This document shows positions 1-7,570 of a stretch of 13,099 nt of DNA, piece by piece; within the stretch, counting starts at the first letter, position 1; the number at the start of each line of letters is the position of its first letter. The position numbers and the translations under genes were made by a program. Under the pieces are notes generated by a model. That model was given only the letters and a program-made list of their open reading frames with translations, was not told where the DNA came from and made no database searches. Source of the stretch: Bacillota bacterium (GTDB lineage Bacteria; Bacillota; Clostridia; Oscillospirales; Acutalibacteraceae); contig JAEZWL010000026.1 in assembly GCA_023420245.1 (NCBI GenBank), forward strand, positions 1 through 13,099, read 5' to 3'.

Positions 1-85
1 GCTTTACGGTATAGCCTTCTGTCTGTGCGAATGCCTGAGCGATTCCTGAGCCCATGGTTCCTGCGCCAATTACACCAACTATCAT
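1..85 (-). CDS. hbd: 3-hydroxybutyryl-CoA dehydrogenase, N-terminal part only (runs off the left edge)
   Basis: Only the first 28 codons are present. They begin MIVGVIGAGTMGSGIAQAFA, a beta strand followed by the GxGxxG dinucleotide-binding loop (residues 7-12) in the exact form seen in short-chain 3-hydroxyacyl-CoA dehydrogenases. The family reduces acetoacetyl-CoA to 3-hydroxybutyryl-CoA with NAD(P)H in the cytoplasm. The ATG is preceded by AGGAGG with a 7-nt spacer (93-98). It starts 23 nt after the crt stop, so it is probably third in a thl-crt-hbd operon. Identity rests on the N-terminal motif plus context; the catalytic domain lies outside the window. Other NAD-binding proteins share the loop, but next to crt and thl this assignment is by far the likeliest. 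Confidence 0.9.
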   Translation of the reverse strand, partial: MIVGVIGAGTMGSGIAQAFAQTEGYTVK

Positions 86-108
86 GATTAATCCTCCTGA
101 TTCCAATC

Positions 109-885
109 TTATTTATTTACAAACGGATCGGGTTTACGTTTCTCAATGAAGGCCGTCATAGCGTTTCTCTGATCTTCCGATTCAAAGCATCCGCCAAATT
201 GTTCTGCTTCAATTGCGATTGCCGCGTCGATATCAACCTGCATTCCGTCGTTGACTGCCTTTTTCAAAGCACGGACAGCAATTGGCGCATTCGCAGCGAT
301 TCTGCCGGCCATTTTCATGCATTCGTCCATCAGCTGATCAGCCGGATAAACCGCGTTTACCAAACCAAGCCTTAACGCCTCGTCGGCCTTTACCTTGCCG
401 CAGGTATAAAGCAGTTCCTTTGCTTTGCCGATCCCAATGGTGCGGGCAAGTCTCTGTGTACCGCCGAAGCCGGGGGTGATGCCGAGACCGGTTTCCGGCT
501 GAGCAAACAACGCATTTTCTGACGCAATACGGATATCGCAGCTCAGTGAGAGCTCACAGCCGCCACCAAGCGCAAAACCGTTTACCGCCGCAATTACCGG
601 AATCGGGAGATTTTCAATTTTGCGGAATACCGCATTGCCCTTTTCCCCAAACGCCTTGCCTTCGGCTTTGGTCAGCTTGCTCATCTCTCCAATATCCGCG
701 CCGGCAACAAAAGCCTTCTGACCCGCTCCGGTGAGAATCAGGCAGCGGGTATCGTCGATGGAAACAGCGTCCACCACAGCTTCCAGTTCGGTAAGCACTT
801 CGCTGTTCAGCGCGTTAAGAGCCTTTTCACGATCGATCGTGATGATTCCGATAAAACCGTTCTGTTCGTATTTCACGTAATTCAT
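109..885 (-). CDS. crt: crotonase / short-chain enoyl-CoA hydratase
   Basis: This is a cytoplasmic enzyme interconverting 3-hydroxybutyryl-CoA and crotonyl-CoA in the butyrate pathway. Over its 258 residues the crotonase fold is clear: the oxyanion-hole segment AGADIGEM (about 61-68), GGGCELSLSCDIRIA with the first catalytic Glu at 111, and PETGLGITPGFGGTQRL with the second catalytic Glu at 131. The C-terminus FIEKRKP is typical of clostridial Crt, and the length matches the family's roughly 260 aa. The frame could open 7 codons earlier at 906, but that ATG has no Shine-Dalgarno sequence. The ATG at 885 gives MNYVKYEQNG, like other family members, and has an AAGGATGG element upstream, though its spacing is a little long. 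With this start the gene begins 30 nt after the thl stop, as part of the same operon. Confidence 0.95.
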   Translation of the reverse strand: MNYVKYEQNGFIGIITIDREKALNALNSEVLTELEAVVDAVSIDDTRCLILTGAGQKAFVAGADIGEMSKLTKAEGKAFGEKGNAVFRKIENLPIPVIAAVNGFALGGGCELSLSCDIRIASENALFAQPETGLGITPGFGGTQRLARTIGIGKAKELLYTCGKVKADEALRLGLVNAVYPADQLMDECMKMAGRIAANAPIAVRALKKAVNDGMQVDIDAAIAIEAEQFGGCFESEDQRNAMTAFIEKRKPDPFVNK

Positions 886-915
886 AATCTGATAACCATC
901 CTTCATGTATCGTGA

Positions 916-2100
916 TTATTCGCCCATCTTTACAATGGAGGAAACACCCATGCCGCCGCCTACGCAAAGAGTTGCAAGACCGTACTTGGAATTTCTGCGC
1001 TTCATTTCATAAAGCAGGGATACCAGAATACGGCAGCCGGATGCGCCGACTGGATGACCGATTGCAATTGCGCCGCCGTTTACGTTAACCTTAGACATAT
1101 CAAGATTCAAAAGCTTTGCAACTGCAAGGGACTGCGCAGCAAAAGCTTCGTTTGCTTCAATCAGATCCATATCATCAACGGTAAGACCGGTCTTTTCCAT
1201 GATCTTCTTTGTGCTGAACGCCGGGCCTACGCCCATGATCGCCGGGTCAAGACCTGCGGACTGTCCGGCAACCCAGGTTGCCATCGGTACTACGCCAAGC
1301 TCTTTTGCCTTTTCCTCGCTCATCACCACGATGGCAGCCGCGCCGTCATTAATACCGGATGCGTTTGCCGCAGTTACGGTTCCGTCTGGCTTAAACGCAG
1401 GCTTCAGCTTTCCGATACCTTCCGCAGTCACGCCAGCACGCGGACCTTCGTCCTTATCAAACATAACGATATCTTTTTTTACTTTAACCGGAACAGGAAC
1501 AATCTCTTCCGCAAATTTGCCCTCTGCCTGTGCTTTTTCGCATTTTTGCTGACTGTTTGCAGCAAATTCATCCTGCATTTCGCGGGTAATGCCGTATTTC
1601 TCAGCTACATTTTCCGCCGTAATCCCCATATGATAATTATTAAAGGCATCCCAAAGTGCGTCCTTAACCATAAGGTCAACAACCTTACCATCGTTCATAC
1701 GATAGCCGTAACGTGCTTTTTCCAATGCATACGGAGCAGCTGACATATTCTCCATACCGCCGGCTACGATGATATCGGCTTCTCCTGCCTCAATCAGTGC
1801 CGCCGCCATATTAATGGCTTTCAGACCGGAACCGCATACATTATTCAGTGTCAGTGCCGGAACGGATTCCGGAACCCCAGCCTTGACGGACGCCTGACGC
1901 GCTACATTCTGACCAAGACCCGCCTGAATAACACAGCCCATCAGAACTTCGTCGACCTGGTCCGGAGAGATTTTAGCGCGGTTTAATGCTTCTTTGATGA
2001 CGATGGAGCCGAGGGTTGCCGCGGGGATATCCGCCAGTGTACCGCCCATCTTCCCAACTGCCGTACGCACTGCTCCCGCTAATACGATCTTCTTTGACAT
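916..2100 (-). CDS. thl: acetyl-CoA C-acetyltransferase (biosynthetic thiolase)
   Basis: The enzyme condenses two acetyl-CoA into acetoacetyl-CoA, the entry step of butyrate formation and reverse beta-oxidation. The 394-aa product has the full thiolase active site: nucleophilic Cys89 in NNVCGSG, the NEAFA motif at 317-321, His349 in the GGAIAIGHPVGASG block, and the second catalytic Cys379 in LCVGGGMG. Length and motifs are standard for bacterial thiolase II. The ATG at 2100 has a strong AAAGGAGG ribosome binding site with an 8-nt spacer, so the start is secure. It is the first gene of a thl-crt-hbd operon, and the promoter and Rex-like sites lie in the 234-bp gap upstream. Nothing looks broken. 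Substrate chain length (C4 only or longer) cannot be read from the sequence. Confidence 0.96.
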   Translation of the reverse strand: MSKKIVLAGAVRTAVGKMGGTLADIPAATLGSIVIKEALNRAKISPDQVDEVLMGCVIQAGLGQNVARQASVKAGVPESVPALTLNNVCGSGLKAINMAAALIEAGEADIIVAGGMENMSAAPYALEKARYGYRMNDGKVVDLMVKDALWDAFNNYHMGITAENVAEKYGITREMQDEFAANSQQKCEKAQAEGKFAEEIVPVPVKVKKDIVMFDKDEGPRAGVTAEGIGKLKPAFKPDGTVTAANASGINDGAAAIVVMSEEKAKELGVVPMATWVAGQSAGLDPAIMGVGPAFSTKKIMEKTGLTVDDMDLIEANEAFAAQSLAVAKLLNLDMSKVNVNGGAIAIGHPVGASGCRILVSLLYEMKRRNSKYGLATLCVGGGMGVSSIVKMGE

Positions 2101-2168
2101 TGTGTTTGCCTCCTTTAATTTTTGGTTTCAAAAAGAGAATTAATTACATCATAAAATACAATCAACTG

Positions 2169-2184
2169 TGTTAGTTAAATAACA
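2169..2184. promoter_or_regulatory. Rex-like operator, site 1 (just downstream of the thl start point)
   Basis: The inverted repeat TGTTA-GTTAAA-TAACA has the half-sites and spacing of the known Rex consensus TTGTTAA-N4-TTAACAA, with mismatches only at its inner and outer edges. It sits about 11 to 26 nt downstream of the transcription start predicted from the promoter at 2202-2230. A bound repressor there would block initiation or early elongation. Rex senses the NADH/NAD+ ratio and controls butyrate and solvent genes in clostridia; the assignment here is inferred from motif and location. Confidence 0.6.
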
Positions 2185-2201
2185 GTCAATCTAATATGTT
2201 A

Positions 2202-2230
2202 AATATATCACAATATCTTATAATATGCAA
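2202..2230 (-). promoter_or_regulatory. sigma-A-like promoter of the thl-crt-hbd operon
   Basis: On the minus strand TTGCAT (-35, at 2225-2230) is followed after exactly 17 bp by TATATT (-10, at 2202-2207). Initiation is predicted near 2195, giving a leader of about 95 nt before the thl ATG. The region is AT-rich, so chance matches are possible, but hexamers, spacing and position agree. Confidence 0.65.
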
Positions 2231-2245
2231 TACATTAAACCGAAT

Positions 2246-2263
2246 TTGTTAATTTTTTGGCAA
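2246..2263. promoter_or_regulatory. Rex-like operator, site 2 (upstream of the -35)
   Basis: TTGTTAATTTTTTGGCAA matches 12 of the 14 fixed positions of the Rex consensus TTGTTAA-N4-TTAACAA; the two mismatches are both in the right half-site. It lies about 16 bp upstream of the -35 hexamer, centred about 78 bp from site 1. Together the two would bracket the promoter. It is weaker evidence than site 1 because the core is T-rich. Confidence 0.45.
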
Positions 2264-2334
2264 CCGGATTCAACTCACGGGGACACGCCTGCCCAAGATT
2301 ATCGTTCCAGCGTTTGTGGAAGCCGAATTTGATT

Positions 2335-3312
2335 TTATTCACAAGGATAGTGAACGCCCCACTCTTCACGCAGATCATCCATCATTTTTAAAATCCGGAG
2401 CGTTTCTTCATGCGGCATTTCGGGGCACTCGAGCTTCCCCTGTTCCAAAGCCTTCGCCGCGGCGCGCACTTCGTATTCATAACCGGTAAAATCAAACGGC
2501 AGAGAATAGACCTTCGGCTCCGCCTCATTGTTGCTGTAAACGCGGATTTCCTGCGCATACCAGAATTTATCTATTTCCATTCTTCCCGAAGTACCGTAAA
2601 TCACCGCATTGTTCTTCATGGCACTGTAAAAAGAACTGTTCAAGATCGCCATCCTGCCATTTTTATAAACCAGAGTGATACTGTTCTGTGCATCGACGCC
2701 TTTTTCTGTTTTTATCGCGGCGGATATCACTTTTTCTACCTCCGTTCCAAAGAATATAGACGCAAAATTAATGGTATAGATACCAAGATCCAGAAGCGCA
2801 CCGCCGGCTAACTCCGGCGAAACAAGTCTTTCAATATGAGTTAATTTTTGCCCAAAGGTGGCCGTCAGCGTCAACGGTTCGCCGATTACGCCGCTATCCA
2901 ATAGTTCATGGAGCTTTTTCACGAATGGTTGAAACCTTGTCCAAACCGCTTCCATAATGAATAAATTACGGCTTTTCGCTAAATCAATTAATTCTTTTCC
3001 CTGCTTGGCATTAACCGTAAACGCTTTTTCACACAAAACATTCTTATTATGCAGCAGACAAAGCTTCGTGTGCTCATAATGATGGGAATGCGGAGAAGCC
3101 ACATAAATTAAATCGACATTTTCATCACTCGCCAGTTCTTCATAAGAACCGTACGCTTTTTGAAAACCGTATTTTTCAGCCAAAGCCTGTGCGCGGTCAA
3201 GGCTTCTGGCAGCAATCGCGTAGGGTTGGACCTCATCCATCTGGGATACCGTCCTGGCCATTTTCTCCGCAATGTTCCCTGCGCTGAGAATAGAGAAATT
3301 AAGCTTTTTCAT
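2335..3312 (-). CDS. Gfo/Idh/MocA-family NAD(P)-dependent oxidoreductase
   Basis: This 325-aa cytoplasmic oxidoreductase begins LNFSILSAGNIAEKMA, the Rossmann strand and glycine loop of the family in a relaxed form (SAGNIA at 10-15 instead of GxGxxG). Later come YVASPHSHHYEH (70-81), then EKAF at 95-98, where Lys96 corresponds to the catalytic Lys of the family's EKP motif with Pro changed to Ala. Next is GGALLDLGIY (170-179), the conserved block holding the active-site Asp. Overall it resembles the dihydrodiol-dehydrogenase-like branch, which acts on sugars or diols; the true substrate is unknown. GGGAG lies 8 nt before the ATG. It is the last gene of the alaX-aldolase operon, 12 nt behind the aldolase. 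No convincing terminator was found between its stop and the thl promoter. Confidence 0.88.
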   Translation of the reverse strand: MKKLNFSILSAGNIAEKMARTVSQMDEVQPYAIAARSLDRAQALAEKYGFQKAYGSYEELASDENVDLIYVASPHSHHYEHTKLCLLHNKNVLCEKAFTVNAKQGKELIDLAKSRNLFIMEAVWTRFQPFVKKLHELLDSGVIGEPLTLTATFGQKLTHIERLVSPELAGGALLDLGIYTINFASIFFGTEVEKVISAAIKTEKGVDAQNSITLVYKNGRMAILNSSFYSAMKNNAVIYGTSGRMEIDKFWYAQEIRVYSNNEAEPKVYSLPFDFTGYEYEVRAAAKALEQGKLECPEMPHEETLRILKMMDDLREEWGVHYPCE

Positions 3313-3324
3313 ATCGTTGTCTCC

Positions 3325-4362
3325 CTATAAATTATTTTTTAGATAACCCTTAAAATCCCGGATGAAACCATCTACTACATGATCGGGTGTCGCCCAAGAG
3401 GTAACCAAACGGATAGCAGTTTCCTCTCCGGATATTTTTTTCCATATTTCAAAATCATAAGCATCATGCAAGCTTTCAATTAAACGATTGGGAAGAATAG
3501 GAAACAATTGATTTGTAGGAGAAAAAGCTAGGAATTTTAATCCGGCCTCCGCTATGGTATCGCGAAGGCGCTTCGCCGCATCGTTCGCATGCTTTGCAAG
3601 CTTAAAATACAAATCATCTTGAAAAAGCGCTTCAAATTGAATTCCAAGCAGCATGCTTTTAGCCAGCATTGCGCCCTTCTGTTTTAAACTATAACGAAAA
3701 TCCTCTTTTAACGCTTGGTTTACGATAATCAACGCTTCCCCTAACAGGGCACCGTTCTTCGTTCCTCCGATATAAAACGCATCGGTGGCGCCAGCTATAT
3801 CCTGTAGGGTAAGATCAGCACCTTCAGCTGTTAACGCGGAACCTAATCTCGCTCCGTCCAGAAAAAGATAAAGATTTTTTTCTTTGCAATAATCACTTAG
3901 GCTTGTCAGTTCCGACTTGGAATAGATTGTGCCAACCTCCGTCGAATTTGAGATATAAACCAATTTCGGCTTTACCATATGCTCATCCGTATGGATTTGC
4001 AGAACGGAATCAACCAGCTCCGGTGTGAGCTTTCCGTCCGCACACGGAGCTGTGAGAACCTTGTGACCGGTGGCTTCAATGGAACCGGTTTCGTGAACAT
4101 TGATGTGTCCGGTATCCGCGCAAACCGCCGCCTCATGCGGTCTTAAAAACGAAGAAATCGCGGTCAGATTGGTCTGTGTTCCGCCTGAGAGAAAATGCAC
4201 ATCCGCATCCTTACAGGCTATTTTCTCCCGAATAAATTCAGCCGCGCGCATACTGTGGCAATCCTTCCCGTAAGCCTCATTCTGCACCCTGCTTGCCTCG
4301 GCAAGCGCTTCTAGAATTCTGGGATGAGCTCCTTCGCTGTAGTCGTTCTTAAAGCTGTACAT
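3325..4362 (-). CDS. PLP-dependent threonine aldolase / beta-eliminating lyase family protein
   Basis: The 345-aa product is a fold-type I PLP enzyme of the low-specificity L-threonine aldolase group. That group cleaves L-threonine or allo-threonine to glycine and acetaldehyde, and often beta-hydroxy amino acids generally. Visible elements are the phosphate-binding SGGTQTN at 59-65, an aromatic-stacking His candidate at 86 or 90 (DTGHINVHETGS), the cofactor-binding Asp169 and Arg172 in LDGARLGSAL, and the Schiff-base Lys202 in YIGGTKNGALLGEA. Length fits the family. GGAGG stands 7 nt before the ATG. It is the middle gene of an operon, 18 nt after the tRNA-editing protein and 12 nt before the oxidoreductase. 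Substrate stereochemistry cannot be told from sequence, and other lyase activities remain possible. Confidence 0.88.
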   Translation of the reverse strand: MYSFKNDYSEGAHPRILEALAEASRVQNEAYGKDCHSMRAAEFIREKIACKDADVHFLSGGTQTNLTAISSFLRPHEAAVCADTGHINVHETGSIEATGHKVLTAPCADGKLTPELVDSVLQIHTDEHMVKPKLVYISNSTEVGTIYSKSELTSLSDYCKEKNLYLFLDGARLGSALTAEGADLTLQDIAGATDAFYIGGTKNGALLGEALIIVNQALKEDFRYSLKQKGAMLAKSMLLGIQFEALFQDDLYFKLAKHANDAAKRLRDTIAEAGLKFLAFSPTNQLFPILPNRLIESLHDAYDFEIWKKISGEETAIRLVTSWATPDHVVDGFIRDFKGYLKNNL

Positions 4363-4380
4363 TATTTTTCCTCCATACGC

Positions 4381-5541
4381 TTACTGATTTTTTATGAATT
4401 GCTCCAGGTCGTCCATTTTTCCAGAAGCAGACCCTTGGTTTAGTTCTGCGGAACCGCCGCCGCGGCCATTGAAAAGCTGATTTAACTGCTTTCCAACAGG
4501 GCGGACATCCACATTCTTACTGCCGATTGCGTATTTGTATCCGTTTATATCGTCCCCGGAAAACACGGCGGCGATTCCTCCGCAGTGTTCGCTTAACAGC
4601 AGGCAGAAATTCCGCAGCTCATTGGGTCCTAAGTCATTCTCAAACAAGCAAATATTCTTTGTATTCTCTTCTACAGCGGAGGCCTTGAGCTCAAATAATT
4701 GATTTTGCATTATAATCATCTGTTGTTTTAACAGATTGTTTTCCGTTAGCAAACGTTCTGTTGCTGCTACCACTTCTTCCTGTTTTGCAGATAACAGTGC
4801 GGAAATTTTATTCACGCTTTCCGCTTTCTCGCCATAATCGCCAAGTGCGCGCGAACCGATTAATAAGGTTACTCGCGTGCCTCCTTTATACCGTTGAGAA
4901 GAAAGCAGCTTAATTGCGCCAATTTCACCGGTCCTCGCCACATGGGTTCCGCAGCAGGCACAGATATCATAATCCTTCACTGTAACGATACGAACGTCTC
5001 CGCTTAATTCTTTTTTGCTCCGGTAGTCCATCGACGCTAATTTTTCCGGCGACGGATATTCCGCGCAAATCGGAAGGTTTTGAAATACCGCGGCATTTGC
5101 AAGAAACTCCACCGTAGCCATATGATCATCATTCAGCGCTCCGTTAAAATCCACCGTAACTGCTTTAGAGCCCATATGAAAACCAACATTATCAAGCCTG
5201 AACAATTTGTGAACAATCCCAGACACAATATGTTCCCCGGAATGCTGCTGCATCAGCAAAAAACGGTTAGGCCAGTGTATCCCTCCGGTCACTGTCATCC
5301 CCGGCTCAAGCGGCCGATTGGTCGTATGAATAATCACGCCGTCTTTTTCCTGAACGTCCAAAACATTCACCGTGTTTAAAACACCAATATCAGATGGCTG
5401 ACCGCCGCCTTCCGGATAAAATGCGGTTCTGTCCAAAATTACAGAGAAACAATTTTCCTGTTTTCTGCATTCTAAAACCTTGGCGGTAAACGTTTTTAAA
5501 TAAGTATTTTTATAAAATAATTTCTGTGTCCTTTTCCCCAT
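4381..5541 (-). CDS. AlaX-type alanyl-tRNA editing protein with DHHA1 domain
   Basis: This is a stand-alone homologue of the editing half of alanyl-tRNA synthetase. Such proteins hydrolyse Ser-tRNA(Ala) or Gly-tRNA(Ala) in the cytoplasm. In its 386 residues FYPEGGGQPSD (41-51) is the conserved N-terminal signature. The zinc ligands are His100 and His104 in HSGEH plus Cys196 and His200 in CCGTH. A likely coiled coil spans about 220-270. The C-terminal DHHA1 domain (about 300-386) ends with the glycine-rich GRGGGSAELNQGSA motif. The length and DHHA1 domain point to the long AlaX-L type. The start at 5541 has only a weak, distant AGGAAAG element; no better in-frame start is seen. It is the first gene of the three-gene operon, downstream of an extended -10 promoter. 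Serine versus glycine preference is not visible. Confidence 0.9.
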   Translation of the reverse strand: MGKRTQKLFYKNTYLKTFTAKVLECRKQENCFSVILDRTAFYPEGGGQPSDIGVLNTVNVLDVQEKDGVIIHTTNRPLEPGMTVTGGIHWPNRFLLMQQHSGEHIVSGIVHKLFRLDNVGFHMGSKAVTVDFNGALNDDHMATVEFLANAAVFQNLPICAEYPSPEKLASMDYRSKKELSGDVRIVTVKDYDICACCGTHVARTGEIGAIKLLSSQRYKGGTRVTLLIGSRALGDYGEKAESVNKISALLSAKQEEVVAATERLLTENNLLKQQMIIMQNQLFELKASAVEENTKNICLFENDLGPNELRNFCLLLSEHCGGIAAVFSGDDINGYKYAIGSKNVDVRPVGKQLNQLFNGRGGGSAELNQGSASGKMDDLEQFIKNQ

Positions 5542-5582
5542 GATTTTTCATCTTTCTTTCCTGTTTTTTGATATTATTAATT

Positions 5583-5611
5583 ATTATAGCATAAAAACAA
5601 TGGGTATAAAA
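5583..5611 (-). promoter_or_regulatory. extended -10 promoter of the tRNA-editing / aldolase / oxidoreductase operon
   Basis: On the minus strand TGCTATAAT gives a perfect -10 (5583-5588) with the upstream TG of an extended -10 (5590-5591). The -35 at 17-bp spacing is poor (TTTTAT at 5606-5611), as expected when an extended -10 carries recognition. Start is predicted near 5576, giving a leader of about 35 nt. Confidence 0.65.
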
Positions 5612-5654
5612 ATCTATCTCTCCAATAATTTTCTGTGATTTCATAACATAATAT

Positions 5655-5680
5655 AAAAAGGTACGGCTGCTGCCGTACCT
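5655..5680 (-). terminator. intrinsic terminator of the EamA transporter gene
   Basis: A perfect 9-bp GC-rich stem (AGGTACGGC at 5659-5667, GCCGTACCT at 5672-5680) closes a 4-nt loop. On the minus strand it is followed by TTTTATATT. It begins 13 nt past the transporter's stop and lies upstream of the next operon's promoter. Confidence 0.88.
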
Positions 5681-5692
5681 CAAAAATATTAA

Positions 5693-6574
5693 TTATCCCG
5701 CAATAGAACCGGCATCGGTATGTACCGCGATAAATCGATCCCGCCATACGCACCAACAGGTAATTGCACCGATAACAATAATCCCGCCGAACAACGCGTA
5801 AATACCGGGAGCTTCACCATCAAAAAGGAATACCCATATCGGGTTTAAAAGAGGCTCAATCGCGCCAATCAGGGAACACGCCAACGGCGGACAGTCCTTT
5901 ACCGCCAATCCGTATAACACATACGGGATACCAAGCTGCACAACGCCAAGCGCCAAAATACTGATTAACGAGAGCGGCGTGACCGGCGCAGGAAACAGAA
6001 AAATCGTCGGAACGCCTATGAAAGCGGTTATTAAATGTCCGATCAGAATTCCGCTCATGCGGGAATCTTCATCTGCCCTGCCGGTAATTACATACATACC
6101 CGCCATTAGAGCACCCGCCAGAATAGCGATACAGTTACCCAAAAGATTACCCGCCCCGAGTTTGTCAAAAAAGAACAGAGAGATTCCAAACAGAGTGGCG
6201 GCGACCGTGATAATATCCGCCTTATGAAAATGCTGATGAAACAGCAACGCAGAGATAACGAGAATAAAAATCGGGGAAGTAAATTGCAGCACAATCGCGT
6301 TTGCCGCTGTAGTCAGTTTATTGGCGCTTACAAACGCAAGAAAGGTACCGGAAACAAAAATACTTCCAATAACGGATTGCTTATTGAACTTTATCTTTCT
6401 ATTTGTCAACCGCATAAATACAAAAACAACGACTGCCGCAATCAGGCTTCTCATGCCCGCAATCGTCAGGGCATTCCAAGGAATCAATTTTATAAAAATG
6501 CCTGCGATACTCCATAAGCTTGCACATACCGACATCAAAACAATCGCGTTCCTTTGCGGATTCTTCTTGCCCAT
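5693..6574 (-). CDS. EamA/DMT-family membrane transporter
   Basis: The 293-aa protein is almost entirely hydrophobic and reads as ten transmembrane helices arranged as two tandem EamA repeats (about 10-135 and 150-275), the drug/metabolite transporter fold. Family features include the N-terminal helix ending SIAGIFIKLIPW, the segment FVSANKLTTAANAIVLQFTSPIF in the first repeat, and GAIEPLLNPIWVFLFDGE near the start of the last helices of the second. Members usually export amino acids, nucleosides or other metabolites at the inner membrane; the cargo here is unknown. An AAGGA element with an 8-nt spacer precedes the ATG at 6574. The gene is monocistronic, with its own promoter (6641-6669) and terminator (5655-5680). 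Transport direction cannot be inferred. Confidence 0.9.
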   Translation of the reverse strand: MGKKNPQRNAIVLMSVCASLWSIAGIFIKLIPWNALTIAGMRSLIAAVVVFVFMRLTNRKIKFNKQSVIGSIFVSGTFLAFVSANKLTTAANAIVLQFTSPIFILVISALLFHQHFHKADIITVAATLFGISLFFFDKLGAGNLLGNCIAILAGALMAGMYVITGRADEDSRMSGILIGHLITAFIGVPTIFLFPAPVTPLSLISILALGVVQLGIPYVLYGLAVKDCPPLACSLIGAIEPLLNPIWVFLFDGEAPGIYALFGGIIVIGAITCWCVWRDRFIAVHTDAGSIAG

Positions 6575-6640
6575 CTCTCAATTCCTTTTCCCAATAAATT
6601 GATGCCGGTAAATGATTCATATTACACGGCGCTCCTAAAT

Positions 6641-6669
6641 ATAATACTGGAATGAGAACAGAAATGCAA
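6641..6669 (-). promoter_or_regulatory. sigma-A-like promoter of the EamA transporter gene
   Basis: On the minus strand TTGCAT (6664-6669), a 17-bp spacer and TATTAT (6641-6646) form a near-consensus promoter. Initiation is predicted near 6634, about 60 nt before the ATG. The -35 lies right beside the T-tract of the terminator of the upstream ABC operon, so the two transcription units are packed end to start. Confidence 0.7.
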
Positions 6670-6670
6670 T

Positions 6671-6699
6671 AAAAAAGACGCTCCGCATTGCGAAACGTC
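6671..6699 (-). terminator. intrinsic terminator of the LytTR/ABC exporter operon
   Basis: On the minus strand GACGTTTCGC pairs with GCGGAGCGTC (10 bp including two G-U pairs) around an AAT loop (6677-6699), followed by six T (6671-6676). It begins 13 nt after the permease stop. Confidence 0.88.
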
Positions 6700-6712
6700 A
6701 GATTTTATCCGA

Positions 6713-7570
6713 TTAATTCATTTTTTTCTTTGATAGACGAAAAACTACCAACCCAAAAAACACAATCACGGTTATCGTTAACAGCATTATACAGAGCTCC
6801 GCATTTATCGTCTGACCATTCATTTGATAAAGAACACCCATATGATACTTAAAGGTGTCAATTGTTTCTGAAGGGGCTGAGGCAAAGGTATTTGAAATCG
6901 CCTGTTCCATCATTACGCTTCGGAACAGCGAACCGGCATAAGAAACCGGAAAGATTTTGATTAAAAACTGGATGGTGCTATTTAAATCCCCAATCGGAAT
7001 ATAGATTCCAGTTAAAAAACCGATGGAAGTTCCAACAATAATGCTTGCTGTAGAAAACGCTCTCCGGCTCTGGAAAAAGCTCACCAGAAAGAACATCATG
7101 GCACTTGAGGAAATAACGGATAGCGGAATAATCCCGAAAACCTTAAGCATATTTTCAACAGACAGGAGTTGACCACCCCGCAGAACGATATAAGCTTCGG
7201 CAAAAGCAAAAGCGAATATGCTCATAATTATACCGATAATAACTGCACTAAGAGCATATCCCCCAGCCAAATAGGACCTTTTCATCGGGGATGTAAAAAA
7301 GTCCTTTGTGATTTTATCCGCATTATCATCCACCATAATTCCCAACACGCCCAGCGTAGTTGTAACTCCGGTGATGGACAGGACACCGGCCATAATCCAA
7401 CTGTCCATCAGATATTTAACTCCCGCCGCGTTCTTGATATTGCTGATCATGGAGTCTCCAAGAAAAAACAGGTAGAGTACAAAAACAATGATGATGGATA
7501 ATAAAGAGAAAAATACGGATGTTTTATCGCGGAAATATAGCTTCAAGTTCCGCTTTATCATTACTAGCAT
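6713..7570 (-). CDS. ABC-2 type exporter permease
   Basis: This 285-aa integral membrane protein starts with a basic amphipathic stretch (MIKRNLKLYFRDKTSVFF) leading into the first helix, the hallmark of ABC-2 permeases. About six transmembrane segments follow, with a large loop at about 205-250 between the fifth and last helices. It pairs with the ATPase encoded directly upstream: its ATG lies inside the last codons of that gene (7-nt overlap), so the two are translationally coupled. The ORF can start at MLVMIK or three codons later at MIKR; GGGAGG upstream fits the first. Related DrrA/DrrB-like pairs export drugs, peptides, lipids or polysaccharide precursors; the cargo here is unknown. A strong terminator follows the stop. 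Confidence 0.9.
   Translation of the reverse strand: MLVMIKRNLKLYFRDKTSVFFSLLSIIIVFVLYLFFLGDSMISNIKNAAGVKYLMDSWIMAGVLSITGVTTTLGVLGIMVDDNADKITKDFFTSPMKRSYLAGGYALSAVIIGIIMSIFAFAFAEAYIVLRGGQLLSVENMLKVFGIIPLSVISSSAMMFFLVSFFQSRRAFSTASIIVGTSIGFLTGIYIPIGDLNSTIQFLIKIFPVSYAGSLFRSVMMEQAISNTFASAPSETIDTFKYHMGVLYQMNGQTINAELCIMLLTITVIVFFGLVVFRLSKKKMN

Noticed and set aside
1054..1743. A 229-codon plus-strand frame antisense to thl.
   Set aside because: It lies wholly inside a well-supported thiolase gene, its product is low in recognisable structure, and no promoter or ribosome site supports it.
2240..2330. Direct repeat CCGAATTTG at 2240-2248 and 2323-2331.
   Set aside because: Nine bases with no further similarity on either side; no feature relation, likely chance.
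2268..2334. Terminator for the Gfo/Idh/MocA gene, e.g. TTCCA-7 nt-TGGAA at 2305-2321.
   Set aside because: The stem is 5 bp, with no following T-tract on the minus strand, so it does not meet the usual form of an intrinsic terminator.
6399..6620. A 73-codon minus-strand frame whose ATG (6618-6620) follows an AGGAG element and overlaps the start of the transporter gene, possible leader peptide.
   Set aside because: The AGGAG lies almost exactly at the predicted transcription start, so it could hardly serve as a ribosome site. The product has no recognisable features and is read out of frame through the real transporter gene.
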